Origin: Caenorhabditis remanei
Lineage: Eukaryota; Nematoda; Chromadorea; Rhabditida; Rhabditidae
Direction of reading: 5' to 3'
Assembly: GCF_010183535.1 (NCBI RefSeq)
Contig: NW_026526025.1
Location: forward strand, 1-64,000
Length of the DNA: 64,000 nt
Positions 22,040 to 33,259 of this stretch are shown piece by piece. Numbering within the stretch: the stretch's first letter is position 1; every line of letters begins with the position of its first letter. Both the position numbers and the translations under genes were made by a program. The notes under the pieces are model-generated. The model ran no database searches. It worked only from the letters and a program-made list of their open reading frames with translations, and had not been told where the DNA came from.

Positions 22040-25000
22040 ATGATGGCTCAATCAACACTCAACCACAAATCAACTCAATGGAAATACATCCGTATCACGG
22101 ATATGTCGGTCGAGAAAAATGAGGAGGCACCGAATTCATTGGTTAGTTTGAAAACTGTGTATTACTACTACTGTAGTTATAGTTATATGCTTGTAAGTTC
22201 GGAGTTGTGAGTCGGTCTGGCGCTTGTGACATTAACGAATAGTATGAAAGGGTTCATGATCATGAAAAAAATTATGGAAGTTTATTTCTATAATTCGATC
22301 TGTTTATGATCTGAGAAACGCAATTATCAAATTAGGCTGGTTATTTTAGTCATCCGTTTCTGGCAACTAACATTTGTATTGGTAGCCAGATGGTGTAGAC
22401 TGGAGAAAATTGAGGATGATGATAATAACGTCGGCGGAATGTGTTTGTTTTCTTCTAGTCCACATTATGATGATATTCGAAAATAGTGCATTATGAGGGG
22501 GCAAATAGTTGATTGTTGACCTGTCTACTTGGAGAGTATCTCGGACAGATGAAGAACAAAGAGATGAAAAACTTTCTGTCCTGTCCCACAATTATGACGA
22601 ACGGGTTTTTGAAGAGAATGGAATGTAATACATAGGTTGGCAAGAATGGTTTTCACCATTATTGGTTTTGTAAGTAGTCAGACATATGACATCATTTTTT
22701 CTTGTCGTTTTCACCCTGTGACCTTTTTCCTTATGTTTTCATTCTCGATCGACAACACCTTTGTTAAGTCATTTAAATTTCTTTTCTGTCAAACACCAAA
22801 ATCACCGCCGACATCAAACATAGGATGACTGAAATTTACGAGGATGGTGCCTTGACACACTTTATGTTATTGGGTTTATAAGATTGAGAAAGATGATTTT
22901 TCAATGGTTGAAGAAGCTTGTTCGTTAAGGTTACATGAATACTGGTGAATGAGGATCCGTATAAATCTACCCGGGGAGTTATTTTTTCTGAGCTAGGTTT
23001 CTACTCTAAATTTGGTTTTGAATGGACGGACTGAATTAGTTATAGTGGCATGAAAAATTTTGTTGTTGACAGCCTGGGATGAATGAAACAATATGAAAAT
23101 TGAATATCTTTTCGTAAAATGGAAGAACTTTTGGAAGTTCATTTACTGTTTGGTACTTTCTTATTCAATCTCACAAATGTTTGAAATTTCTCTTGGTTTG
23201 CAGACCGACTGGGTGGCCCATATTCGTGACGGCTCACTGCTTTATCCCAGCCATCGCGTAGTCCCCAAAGACTTCCGGAAGGAGTGCGCTTATGGATACT
23301 TCTTAATTGATATGGACGATGTTGGCGGTGTTACTTTCTTGGAGAAATCATCACGCAACTTCTCGTGGACAGAAGAACAAGTGAAGAAAGTTTCCAATCT
23401 CACTTCCTTCACCGAAATGATTTCCTCGGTGAGAAGATTATTGTTAACAATAAAAACTTAAAGAATTTGGTTTTAGGTGTCCCATGGCAGTTTCAAGAAG
23501 AAGATGTATCTTCGCGTGGTGCCCTCAATCAAAAGTGACGAAGAGCCACGCGTCTTCATTGACGAGCTTGCCGAAATGGTCCCAATCTTGTGGGAACAAC
23601 AAGGGAATCCGTTCGAAAATCCGATGAGTTAGTTTTGTATTGTATTTTTGCAACTCAAACCATTTTTTTTTGTTTGGTTTCTGTGTAAAAATAAGACATT
23701 AAAAATCCGAACATTCAGCTCACATCCTTCAGAAATATAACATATTAAGCAATTTCACCATATGGTTGATGATCACGACAATTACGAGATGTAACTTTTG
23801 ATAATTCTGAAGTTTTGCATCTGATGTTCTCGAATGTAGTCTTTCCAAAATTATACAGTAACATTCAAAAAACCAGACTTGTCAGCAATCGGGCCGGCCC
23901 GGCCCGGGTCGAATTTTCTCTGGGCCCACACTCAAAAGTGGGTACTCATTTTTTAACAAAACTCTCCATAGATTTTCGAAAATTTAGAGTAAAAGTGCTT
24001 AAATTATCATACACGTTCATCTCTAGATTGAATTTAAAATTTTTTGTCAAAAACTATACTTTTTTTTTAAAGCTTCAAAAGTTTTTCAATACAGGCTTGT
24101 CAATGGTCGGGCCGTCCCGTGACAAGTCTGCCAAAAACTCAACTTGATGCAATGTTAACATTCATTTTTACTAACTTGGTGAATTTCAGCTCCACAACTA
24201 AACATCTATCGAAAACTGGGATTCGGTGATCATATCCCGGAAATACTGAGATTCGGCAGAAGCAACATCACAACCCCCTTCTCGGCATTGAAAAGAATTC
24301 TCGAGGAGTATGATATCGATAAGACGTTTTTGACCGTAATAACCAAGCGACTGAATTCCATTCGGTGAGTTTACAGCTTGTGGACGATCCGGGATTCATT
24401 ATTGGAACTGAGAGATCCATGAGAAATGGTGGATCGTACTACCTTCTGAACAAGTGGAGCAATCCAGTCATCAGTCGCTCTCAGGCCACACTGATGCTAG
24501 TTCAGTCCCTCGTTGCCAATGTTAATTGGAGAAGAGCTCCATATTCCTCAAAAGAAGAAGTCGTCAATAAAATATCGGACTTCGCATTGGTTACTGAGGT
24601 GATAGACTTAATTACAATTCAAAAACCGATATTTTATCTTTTCAGGGGTTCTTCTTCGACATGAGTACCGTCCTCAGAAAGATTGTGGATATTAAAAAGA
24701 ACAATGGAGGGTTATTTAAGGGTATCAAGAAACTCAATATAATATTCCCAACGATGCAACCGTACCACATGCAGGAGATTGGCAAATACAAGGAAATGTG
24801 CAAAGAATACGGGATTACTGAGAAGGTTCTGGAAAACGACTTCATCCATGTCTGGGTTCTTCGAGGATTGTTGATGATCGGATGCATTGAAAGTGTTTTT
24901 ACTGGAGAGTGCTGCCTCTCCTTATTGAAACCACTTATTGCGGATACAGTTCTCGACGCGATGATGTCTAGATTTCCAAATGACTATCGGGACTTCATCT

Positions 25001-25406
25001 GTCACAATTCCGTAAGTGAATACATGTTCTTGTTTAAAGCCGAAACGAATTTCATTCAGGACAACAACATTCCTCCTTGTACTGTTCATTTCAACAGAGA
25101 AAACGGTCTTGTCTTAGGTAAAATTTCATAATGCAAATATTGCAAAAAGAAAATGGAAAATAATTCTAGGTCCACGTTGCCCCAATTGCAATAAGACCCG
25201 GGTTGAAGTATTGGTAGCCGAAACTGCATTCAACACGAAAAACGCCAAATGTTATAGCTCGCTTGAAGAAAAAGAAATTGCTGAAAAAGCTAGAAACGAG
25301 CTGTAAGTTACATTTCACATTTAAATTAAAAATGGAGTTGATTTTCAGGAAAATAAAAAACTTTAGAAAGCAAGCCAATCTGAGATCATCGCTGCGTGAA
25401 TCGTGA
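22040..25406 (+). CDS. Gene A: unknown-family protein, 486 aa, nine exons
   Basis: Exons: 22040-22141, 23204-23428, 23477-23627, 24190-24335, 24377-24598, 24646-25011, 25060-25117, 25170-25302, 25349-25406. All join in phase with consensus splice sites and the stop is TGA. It aligns along its length with gene B (33260-35168) and the first six introns match in position and phase. Shared blocks include TDWV/SNWV after exon 1, FIDELAEMVPIL versus FVDEVAIMIPLL, FENP before the third junction, and LVDDP opening exon 5. The C-terminus is unlike B: about residue 427 begins CPNC, a possible half metal-binding site, followed by a lysine-rich tail. No signal peptide or transmembrane segment, so probably intracellular. 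I do not recognise the family. A MITE lies in intron 3 and another starts five bases after the stop. Exon 1 is duplicated at 62738. Confidence 0.85.
23874..24130. mobile_element. hAT-like MITE in intron 3 of gene A, 257 bp
   Basis: Ends CAGACTTGTCA and TGACAAGTCTG with GC-rich subterminal blocks (GGGCCGGCCCGGCCCGGG near the left end). The flanking octamers are CAAAAAAC (23866-23873) and CCAAAAAC (24131-24138), 7 of 8 matching, consistent with an 8-bp target duplication. The internal sequence GTACTCATTTT...TTAAATTATCATACA is shared with the copy at 52053-52334. Confidence 0.75.
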
Positions 25407-25411
25407 GTTTA

Positions 25412-26049
25412 CAGTAGCGATCATAGGTGAGTACACCTGCATACTTTCATATGTATCTCAGCTGAAATAAGACCGTTTTGCACAAACTTTTTTTTCAAAG
25501 ATAGCTGAAACATTCAGCAATACGAAAATCAGTTTTTTGAAATAGTTCTAATTCTGATTTTTTTGATAATCGATTTTTCCTGATCGTGATTTGAAAATTC
25601 GAAAAAAAACATTTTATTTTTCTCTTGGAGTTATTGAGTTTTTAATGTCAAAATGTTGGAAAACACTCAAATAAACAAAAAATTATGTTGAATTGGCATT
25701 CTACTTTCTGAGCATCGTGCCACAGCTCCAGAAGTCAAAAGCGGCGCCCTCGGGAAAACTTTCATAACTCATCAAAAAATTGTCCAAATTAGTCGAAAAA
25801 TGTACCAAAAGATGTGTCTTGAGCTTTTCTACAAACGAACATCAAAAAGTTACATTTTTAGAAAAAAATAATTTTTCTAATTTTTTTCACTCAAAAATTT
25901 TTTATTCCCATTTTTTTCCTAATTTTCGATATTTTCTGGCTACAAAACGAACATACCTCTCACAAACTGGATACGAAGTGTTTTTTCACACATAATCAAA
26001 CACATTTCTGCATTCTTTCTTTGTTTGTACTCACCTATGATCGCTACTG
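25412..26049. mobile_element. TA-flanked MITE, 638 bp, directly after gene A
   Basis: Perfect inverted ends of 23 bp (outer CAGTAGCGATCATAGGTGAG) are bounded by TA (25410-25411 and 26050-26051). It begins five bases after the gene A stop codon, so it must supply most or all of that gene's 3' untranslated region. It lies between the convergent gene A and the serpentine receptor. No transposase frame. Confidence 0.85.
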
Positions 26050-26156
26050 TACATCACTTGGTGAATGAAGTCACAACAGCAACATTTTTTTTTCGAAACA
26101 TTTGTTTTATTTTGCCATTCATCTGGCAAAAATATTACTTTATACTTCTACTGCTG

Positions 26157-27762
26157 TCAGGTCACCTGGTGAGAAAAGGACACCAGCAAATATGGTTGCG
26201 TGAACGATAATCCATCACTAACAAAGGGAAGTATATGAAGTAATATCCCGGCTGATGGAGATTCTTTCAAAATAATCCTCGTGATGCTCAGAGCACATCC
26301 GACAATTTGAACGAAGCATGTCAGTAGTAACATAATGATTATATTGAAAATAATCCTTTTCTTGTATCCGGACAAGTCCGGAAGTCTTTGAAGAGTTATA
26401 TAACTTGCACAATTGACCAGTAGAGAAATACATGTGATGATTCCCATGACCCATATTAGATATTGAAAACAATCGTAGAGGTTCTAAAATTTTGTTGTCG
26501 ATTAGCGGTATTGTCAATTTGACAAAGATATTTATGTGAATATTTTAATCGAAAAAAAATTACACAGTGTTGTTTATTTTCAATTTGAAGCCCCACTGAA
26601 GAATCTCACATAAAGAATTTTACATAATTCATTTTTCAACAGTTTACTTCAAACGCATTCAATAAAATAAATAACATTTATGCGTTGTTTCAAATTGAAA
26701 AAAAGTTTAACTGATTTGAGAGAGTTTAAACAATCAGAAAAGTTCAGAAAAACAGGCCAAAATCAAAGGCACTCCTTCTCAAAAAAAGCTTACTGACTTT
26801 TGATCCCATTTTTAGAAAAGATGGGTGATAGAGACAGAGAAGAAATTATATGAGAATACTGACCACTGAATTTGAGACAATAAGAGTGATACTATTAATA
26901 CTAAAAAAACTGAATACAAGGATTGAAGTAAAGCGAACAAAACTGGAAAGTTATTTTTTTCGAATTTTCAGATGTTCTTTTGCTATGTAGTTGTGATTTT
27001 CATTATATAAAAAGTAGTCATTGGAGACCGAATTTCAAATCATTTCACACCCACTTAAATGAAAAACAGTAAGGTTAACTTACTAGTGGATGGGATAGCT
27101 GATAATATTCCATCCCCTCATTATAAATAATTTCTGATTCATAGCGAAAATAGCGAATCGTGTCGAGAAGTGGTAATACCAACACACAAAATATCGCAAC
27201 CAACATTATCACAATCAAGCAAATCTGCAAGTTTTTTTTTATTTCGTTCATCTGCTATAAAGTTCTCACTGGTGTACTTTCAGCTAAATGTCTTCTTCTC
27301 ATAACTCTCAATCGATCGAAGGAAATCAACAGAGTCATCCCGTACTGGACATATGCCATATGATAGGTAATAGCAGTTAGAGAATTTATGACAATGTTGT
27401 AATCTGGACAATTAGTATGAATATGGAAAAAATTGAAATTCTATGGCTATATGCTTCCGATTATTTGCTAGATGAAATAACTCACCCATGTTTTTATAAA
27501 AACCGGAACAAATACTATCTCGACTGGTAACGGAACTTAGTCTAAACACAATAAATGCATTGAAATATGTGATAATATTGATGCATCCATCCAATATGTA
27601 TAACATGAAAAATTACGAATTGAAAGTTTTCCAATGTTTGAAAATAATGAAAAACGTGACTAAATATAAAAACACCGATAGAACGCCCAATATAATAGAA
27701 ATCCCAAACAACACTGGAGCGATTATCATTTTCAATTTTAAGACTAAACAGAATACTATCAT
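26157..27762 (-). CDS. Serpentine chemoreceptor (7TM GPCR), 292 aa, Srv/Sru-like
   Basis: Exons 27762-27486, 27403-27270, 27224-27084 and 26483-26157 (277, 134, 141, 327 nt) join in phase. The translation has seven hydrophobic segments: IIAPVLFGISIILGVLSVF (TM1), LDGCINIITYFNAFIVF (TM2), a segment ending QYGMTLLISFDRL (TM3), ICLIVIMLVAIFCVLVLPLL (TM4), LIWVMGIITCISLLVN (TM5), IIIMLLLTCFVQIVG (TM6) and a last one with PFVSDGLSFTQPY (TM7). Short loops and 292 residues are normal for nematode chemoreceptors. Family placement (srv, sru or a relative) is uncertain. Expected in sensory-neuron membranes. The start could also be the second ATG, 33 bases downstream. Exon 1 and the promoter region exist as an inverted copy at 14866-15786. 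Confidence 0.8.
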
Positions 27763-28457
27763 CTCCGACTACCATCTCCAGTTTTTGAAACCACGCCCTT
27801 CCTCCAATAGTCCTTTTAGAAAGTACACCGCATCACAAAGTTGGGTACAAATTTGTGAAGATTTTGTGACTAGCTATGACAAATTGCTTAAAAATGATGA
27901 GAAATCCGTATTCACTCAAAAAGTTCATGAATGTGATCAATCCCAAGGGAACGAGTCGTTATTTAGTACACACACTTTGAGTTAATTATGACACATTATT
28001 ATGTGATGTTTTAATCTTCTTGTTATGAAATTTCTAATAGTTCTTGATGGTTATACATTTTGTAATTTCTGTCGTCTAATTAGAAAAAATAATAACTGCA
28101 CGTTTTTATTGATAAAACAAAACGTGATCGGGAACGTGTGCCAAGATCAGAAAGAATGATTAGAGTAGAAATAGATAATACAGAGTTAGGGCAGTGAATA
28201 TTAAAAACCAAACGGATGAGATTCAGAGAGGGGGGGGGGGGGAGGGAGATATAGCAAATTAGTGTATGAAAACGGATGTTGATGAATCAAAGAATAACAC
28301 ACACAACAAATAATTTTTTAAAGTAAGGTCGGGGATGTTCATATCACTAACATATTCGAACATAATCTAGAAGATATCATGTCTATAAATTACAAGAATA
28401 GTAGCATTAAATGTACTTTTCAAAACAAATATATAACTTGAACGTACGCTCGACTAA
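27537..28457 (-). repeat. Source copy of the captured receptor fragment
   Basis: Inverted duplicate of 14866-15786, 921 bp in each. It covers most of exon 1 of the receptor and about 700 bp upstream, including a poly-G run at about 28231-28246 that mirrors the poly-C run in the other copy. This copy is in its gene context, so it is the likely source. Confidence 0.9.
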
Positions 28458-29334
28458 AACTCAAATTTAGAAGCGTGGTAACAAAAAAGTGTGGCTTCTT
28501 GTAGGGACATATGTGTGGCTTCTTGTAGGAACGGAAAAAGGGATATAGCTTTCACATGTTTTAAAAAACTAGTGAGACAAACAATGTATAAGAAAAATTT
28601 ATCAATCAAACTTGCTCTTGTGCAATTTTACGTCTGCTCAAAATTTCAACTTCACTTTTAGTGCAATACTTTCGGTTAAACCTAATAGATAATTTGAAGA
28701 AATGGGGTTAGGGCTCACACTTAAAGATAGATTTTTTGGAAATCCAACTGGGCGTGTACAAGACGATTCAAAACAACAAACTCGAAGACCGAGTGCAGAA
28801 GAACGCGAGGAAGGTGGAGAGAACACTATTTGTCTCGGTTGGAACCTGCAATAATAGCATTTACAATGTGTCGTAGAAATTTTTTCATCTAGTGGCGAAT
28901 GAACTAATTGTAATCGGGTTAAATCCGAACCACATTAATAAAACATGCAAAAATGAATCGTCGAATAAGTTTTACTTAAACGAGTTGCCATCTTTGTGGA
29001 AAAAATCATTAGATATTCCTACTGCCAGTAATTATAAACTAACATTGACTTTGAAAGATATTAAATTAATGTTTTGACTGGTGCGATTATTATGAAGTTT
29101 CTCACAATCAATATGCATCGACTAAAAACGCTCTATTCAAAATATTCATCAAAAATGGCTTCAACATCCAAGAAAGCTAACTTATTGCATCTAGTTTTAT
29201 AAACAAACTATGGAATATGTAGAACCGTAAGGAAAAAGACAAACAAAAAGAACTCATTCATGACATGACCTAGAAAAATTAGGGCTGGAACGCTGAATTT
29301 AGATTTTATGGTTTCATGTTTAAAATTTGAAGTT
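28458..29334 (+). other. Intergenic stretch with two short plus-strand frames
   Basis: A 52-aa frame beginning near 28704 (starts MGLGLTLKDRFFGNPTGR) and a 61-aa frame at 28892-29077 (contains VIGLNPNHINKTC) have reasonable composition but no splice link and no recognised family. They may be scraps of one gene. Otherwise AT-rich. Confidence 0.3.
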
Positions 29335-30993
29335 TTAACCTTTCAAAATATCTGCAGGTCGCTTTCTCGAGCTGCCCTTATTCGTTTTATCAGCGAACAC
29401 CATTATTCCATCGTTGTCTAAGTTGCTTGGTCTTGGTCCTGAAGACGGTGGTGGGGCAGTCAACATCAAATCGGACATTGTCTGATCAGCTGAAAAAGTT
29501 TAACTGTTTCAAGGTAAAATACTCTGATTTTTGTATTCATGAATAAACGAGTGAAAAAATTGGAAACGTGTTGTTTTTTTCCGAATTGATAAAAAATCAG
29601 TTCTAAGAGTAATGAATATTGAAAGTGACTAAAACGTTGTGTGTAGTCGTCCGCTTGTCAATTTACTGACTTTTTAAAAACTATACATTACTAGAATAAA
29701 TTCCCACCATTAAAAATGAGCTTACCAGTTGGTTCGAATGGCACCGCGTTTGTTTTTCCTGAAGCCGGAGTCTGTAGTAGTGAACATTTATTTTTGGTAG
29801 GACACGGTCCTGCAGGAGGCGGTGGGACCCAAGCCATAGTTCCATAGTCTGAAAAAAAACTCAATCAATGATGGAAACGATATGTTTGAAACTGAACGGA
29901 CATTTATGTGACGCTACAATTACTTGGCTAGACAATCTATTTCGAATAAAACTCTAAAACCAGCCAACTTCCTATCGCTATTTTGTGGCAATTGAGTGTA
30001 TTACCATTAAGATGATCGTAACCCATTTCTCTCAATCACTCCTTTTAAAGTTAAATGAAGTCACCTGGCTCCTTCGAGATTGTTTCCTTCTTTTCATCTC
30101 CACATGGACTATTGTTGTCCAGCTCATTTGGACTCGAAGCCAGATCAGTTGACGAGCAGCCCGAACCAAGATCTTTTGACTGATTAACTGAAAAATGTTC
30201 AATGAGTCTCAAAAATCCAAATAGTTTACTTTTCTCACTACTTTGCACTCAAACGTTCAGCAACTAACATAAAAAATACGTGAGAAGGATGATTGCTGTG
30301 TTTTCTAAAAACTGACCTGGTGACAATAAAGATCGTCTCCATTCTTTGAGCTTAGTTATACTGTCATAAACCTCAGTGACAGGATCCGTTGTTGTTTGCT
30401 GCAATATCATGGTACTTTATTTTATTATCAAAACTTTGAAAACAACTCTCTTTTTCTTTCTAATTTTCAAATTATAATACAAAACTTTTACGACCTTTGC
30501 AGTGGCTGGCACGATGCAAAGTTGCGTTGTCCTTCTCTACACTCGATGTGGTTGCAATTTATGATACACAAAACGAAGGAACTAAAAGAGTAAAAAAGTA
30601 AAAGCACGCGAGTGGGAGAAAAGGGTTTTTTTAATTACTAGTTTTGCAAAAAAATTGAAAAAAAAAACTACAACGAGAATTTTGACCACTTGTGCTTAAA
30701 ATCTTGTCAGTCAGACATTTCCAAAAACGTTTCCTCCCATATTAAAAAAAGCAAGTAAACTATCCTCACTTTCATTCCTCTCGTCAGCTCTCGTGGAGCA
30801 TTCAATTGAGCTAGGCGTGCATTTTCTGCTTCCTGTCTCGCGTTTCGTTCCTTCTCCTTTACCTGAGAAAGGTAAATTAGTTTCTAATTAACATCATGAT
30901 TGAAATCTAGCTCACCGTGTTAATTTTTTTAATCACTGCTTTACATACTGTTTTTGTCTCACGATTTTTGTTTCTTTTTGGATCTTTTGCCAT
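29335..30993 (-). CDS. Gene E: proline- and charge-rich protein, 217 aa, six exons
   Basis: No long frame is present, but six short exons join exactly in phase: 30993-30916, 30862-30770, 30398-30317, 30187-30065, 29848-29726 and 29489-29335, ending in TAA. Every junction has a good TTTCAG-type acceptor or a close variant. The N-terminus (MAKDPKRNKNRETKTV) is basic and runs into a long charged helix (motif KEKERNARQEAENARLAQL) of about 60 aa. The rest is low in hydrophobic residues, with serine-rich and polyproline stretches (WVPPPPAGPCP, APPPSSGPRPS) and a basic tail (GSSRKRP) that could be a nuclear signal. Family not recognised. It is the first of five minus-strand genes in a row. The phase agreement over five introns makes chance very unlikely. 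Confidence 0.75.
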
Positions 30994-31366
30994 TTGAAGT
31001 GTTTTCTTTGAAACTATTTGAATTCGAAGGAAGCCGAAATTTGATGAAGTTCTGTCAGATTAGAAGTGTGTGAGATCAGTAAGAAGAAAAAGGAAAGACG
31101 GAAAAGGAAACAAGCAAACAGAACCGATTGGTGGAGTAAAAAAGTGAGAGAAAAGACGGACGGTGCAGCAAGAAAGTGATGTCTAATGAAAGAACATTTA
31201 CATGTCCTTGAAAAACAAAAACATTGTTTCTTCTGCATTTGAATATGAGAAAAAACTAATCAATTGTATGAAGCAATCAGACAGAAAAGTTCAACTCAAC
31301 GTGTGGCATCTACTAGAATACAAATGAAATCACGAAAAAGTTACAAAGTGATGCTTAGTGGTCTAG
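30994..31366. other. Short intergenic stretch upstream of gene E
   Basis: Purine-rich sequence (about 31075-31180) upstream of the gene E start. No exon was recognised. Probably holds the promoter of gene E, but I see no clear core motif. Confidence 0.3.
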
Positions 31367-32279
31367 AGAACATCTAGCGTGGTGTGTCCCCCGACAGGAA
31401 GGCAAAAGTGTCAAGTGCCAGAGGTCCTGCCCACATGTGAGCACGAGTGATACTGTAGAGGCGGGCGGAAAGCGGGAGAGAAGGCGGCAACAAAAAGAAG
31501 CGCGCACCATAAACTGTACCAGAAGTGTGATGAGGTCACCGACTGGCTTTTGAGGTAAAATAAACAAATTGGGTAGATGCGAGCATTGTACGTTAACGAT
31601 GTATAGCAAGTAGTTTATTACACCGTCGTTTCGAGGGATTCTTACGCTCATAGATTTACGCGTATCCGAGTTGAGCAGAATGCGGTGTTTGAAATGGCGG
31701 AAAGCGGAGTGGAATATTTTTGAGCGGAAGGTAGTTGACGGAAGACGGAATAGAAAATGTTCGGCGCAAGGTGGAATGCAAAAAATGCCAAAAAGCTGAA
31801 AGCGGAACAGAAAGTAATTTTTCAGAAGACAATTTTGGCCTTATTTTGTTGAAAACCCCGTCATACTATTAAAATGTGTGTTAATTTTTGTTTTTTTGGT
31901 AAAAATTGATAGTTTTGCTGCGAAAAACCTCCAAAATATACAAATGAATTCGAGTAGGCGAACAAATTTTTCAAGCTGATATCCAGGCAAAAGCGGAAAA
32001 AAAATTTCAAAATGATGGAAAGCGGAACACGGAATTTAAAAAAAATTGGCGCAAGGCGGAATTCTACTCAACTCTGGTCTCCTAACAGGAAGGCAGAAAT
32101 GTGAAGTGCCAGAGTTCCTGCCCAAATGTGAGCACGAGTGATACTGTAGAAGCGGGCGGAGAGCGGGAGAAAAGCGGGGGAGGAGGTGGCAACAAAAAGA
32201 AGCGCCCACCATAAACTGTACCAGAAGTGTGATGAGGTCACCGACTGTCTTTTGAAGTAAAATAAACATTTTGGGTAGA
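31367..32279. repeat. Dispersed repeat R2, first copy
   Basis: About 910 bp repeated in the same orientation at 42962-43869 with few changes. Each copy itself contains two related half-units (about 31375-31560 and 32080-32260), each with GTGAGCACGAGTGATACTGT followed by CGGGCGGA...AGCGGGAGA and GTGATGAGGTCACCGACTG. Between them are many GCGGAAAGCGGA-like words. The minus-strand frames over it are shared by both copies and carry no recognised domain. Confidence 0.8.
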
Positions 32280-33259
32280 TGCGAGCATTGTACGTTAACG
32301 ATGTATACAAAGTAGTTTATTATACCGTCGTTTAGAGGGATTCTTATGCTCATTAGCATGCGTGTGTCAAAGTTTTCAAGTTGATATCCTCGAGGCAAAA
32401 GGCAGAAAAAACTTCAAAATGGCGGAAAACGGAAGGCGGAAAGCGGGATTGAAAAAAATTTCGGCGATGAGAAAAAAAGTGTCATCAGCGAAAAACTGAA
32501 ATCGGAAAGCGGAATTCCGATCAACCTCATTTGATTTATGGAAATGTAAAAACTAAAGCAATGAATTCATTCAACCTAAACGTTATTGAAAAAGTGCTGC
32601 TGTTAAAATAAATTCTGATAATTTCAACAAAAAAAACTATCTCCCATACCTCATTATACGAAACAAGTTTGCACGGGAACATTTTTCATTCATCATATCA
32701 CTAATAAATACATCCTGTGTTTAAACGACTAAACGAGACAAGAGAAAATTGAACACATTTTTAGAAAATTTGAATTAACCTTCGTGACTTTCCGTTATTT
32801 CAGACGTGACACTGATATGTCAAGATTGTTATCACAAATGTAATGTTTCCGCTTGTTCAACTTGTATTTTTTTCCTGTTTTTGAATTACTGTGACTCCAG
32901 ACATTCTATAAGTTGAATTCTCCGTTATCTAAACGCTTCACATATATTTGTGATGTACTGGGTTAGTAAACATATTTATCATAAAGAAGTATGGCAAAAT
33001 AAACACATTTACAACGGGTTGGAAGAACAGAGGTGAGGGGACGAGAATTTATAAATTTGGGTAGGTTTCTTGGCAAGAGCAAATTTTTAGAAAAACCCGA
33101 TTCAAGTTATATAGCACAATAAGGAAAAATTGAAATGAAAATGAGATGGTAAGTAGAATGTTTGACATCAAAAATGAGAATGACAAAATTACGAAAATTA
33201 AAAACTTTAGATTGTTGCTAGATAAACTTGTATACGTAGATGTGTTGCTTGAGGAACTA
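32280..33259. other. Intergenic stretch downstream of gene B
   Basis: The first 250 bp continues words of repeat R2 (GCGGAAAACGGAAGGCGGAAAG). The remainder is AT-rich and contains the probable 3' untranslated region of gene B. A minus-strand open frame at 33049-33260 with a hydrophobic stretch overlaps the last exon of B in another frame and is not supported. Confidence 0.35.

Larger units (their letters stand above)
19350..23302 (+). repeat. Long duplication, first copy
   Basis: Identical to 60047-64000 apart from one extra T in a T-run near 61607, over 3.95 kb. It includes the foldback repeat, the upstream region of gene A, exon 1 and part of exon 2. The second copy continues past the window end, so the full length is unknown. 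The left edge is set by the first shared base (TGAATCTGAACAATG). Confidence 0.95.

Noticed and set aside
26864..26942. A hydrophobic open segment in the 600-bp last intron of the serpentine receptor, with acceptor and donor
   Set aside because: Adding it breaks the reading phase by one base and would give an eighth membrane segment. Skipping it gives a 292-aa protein with seven segments in phase.
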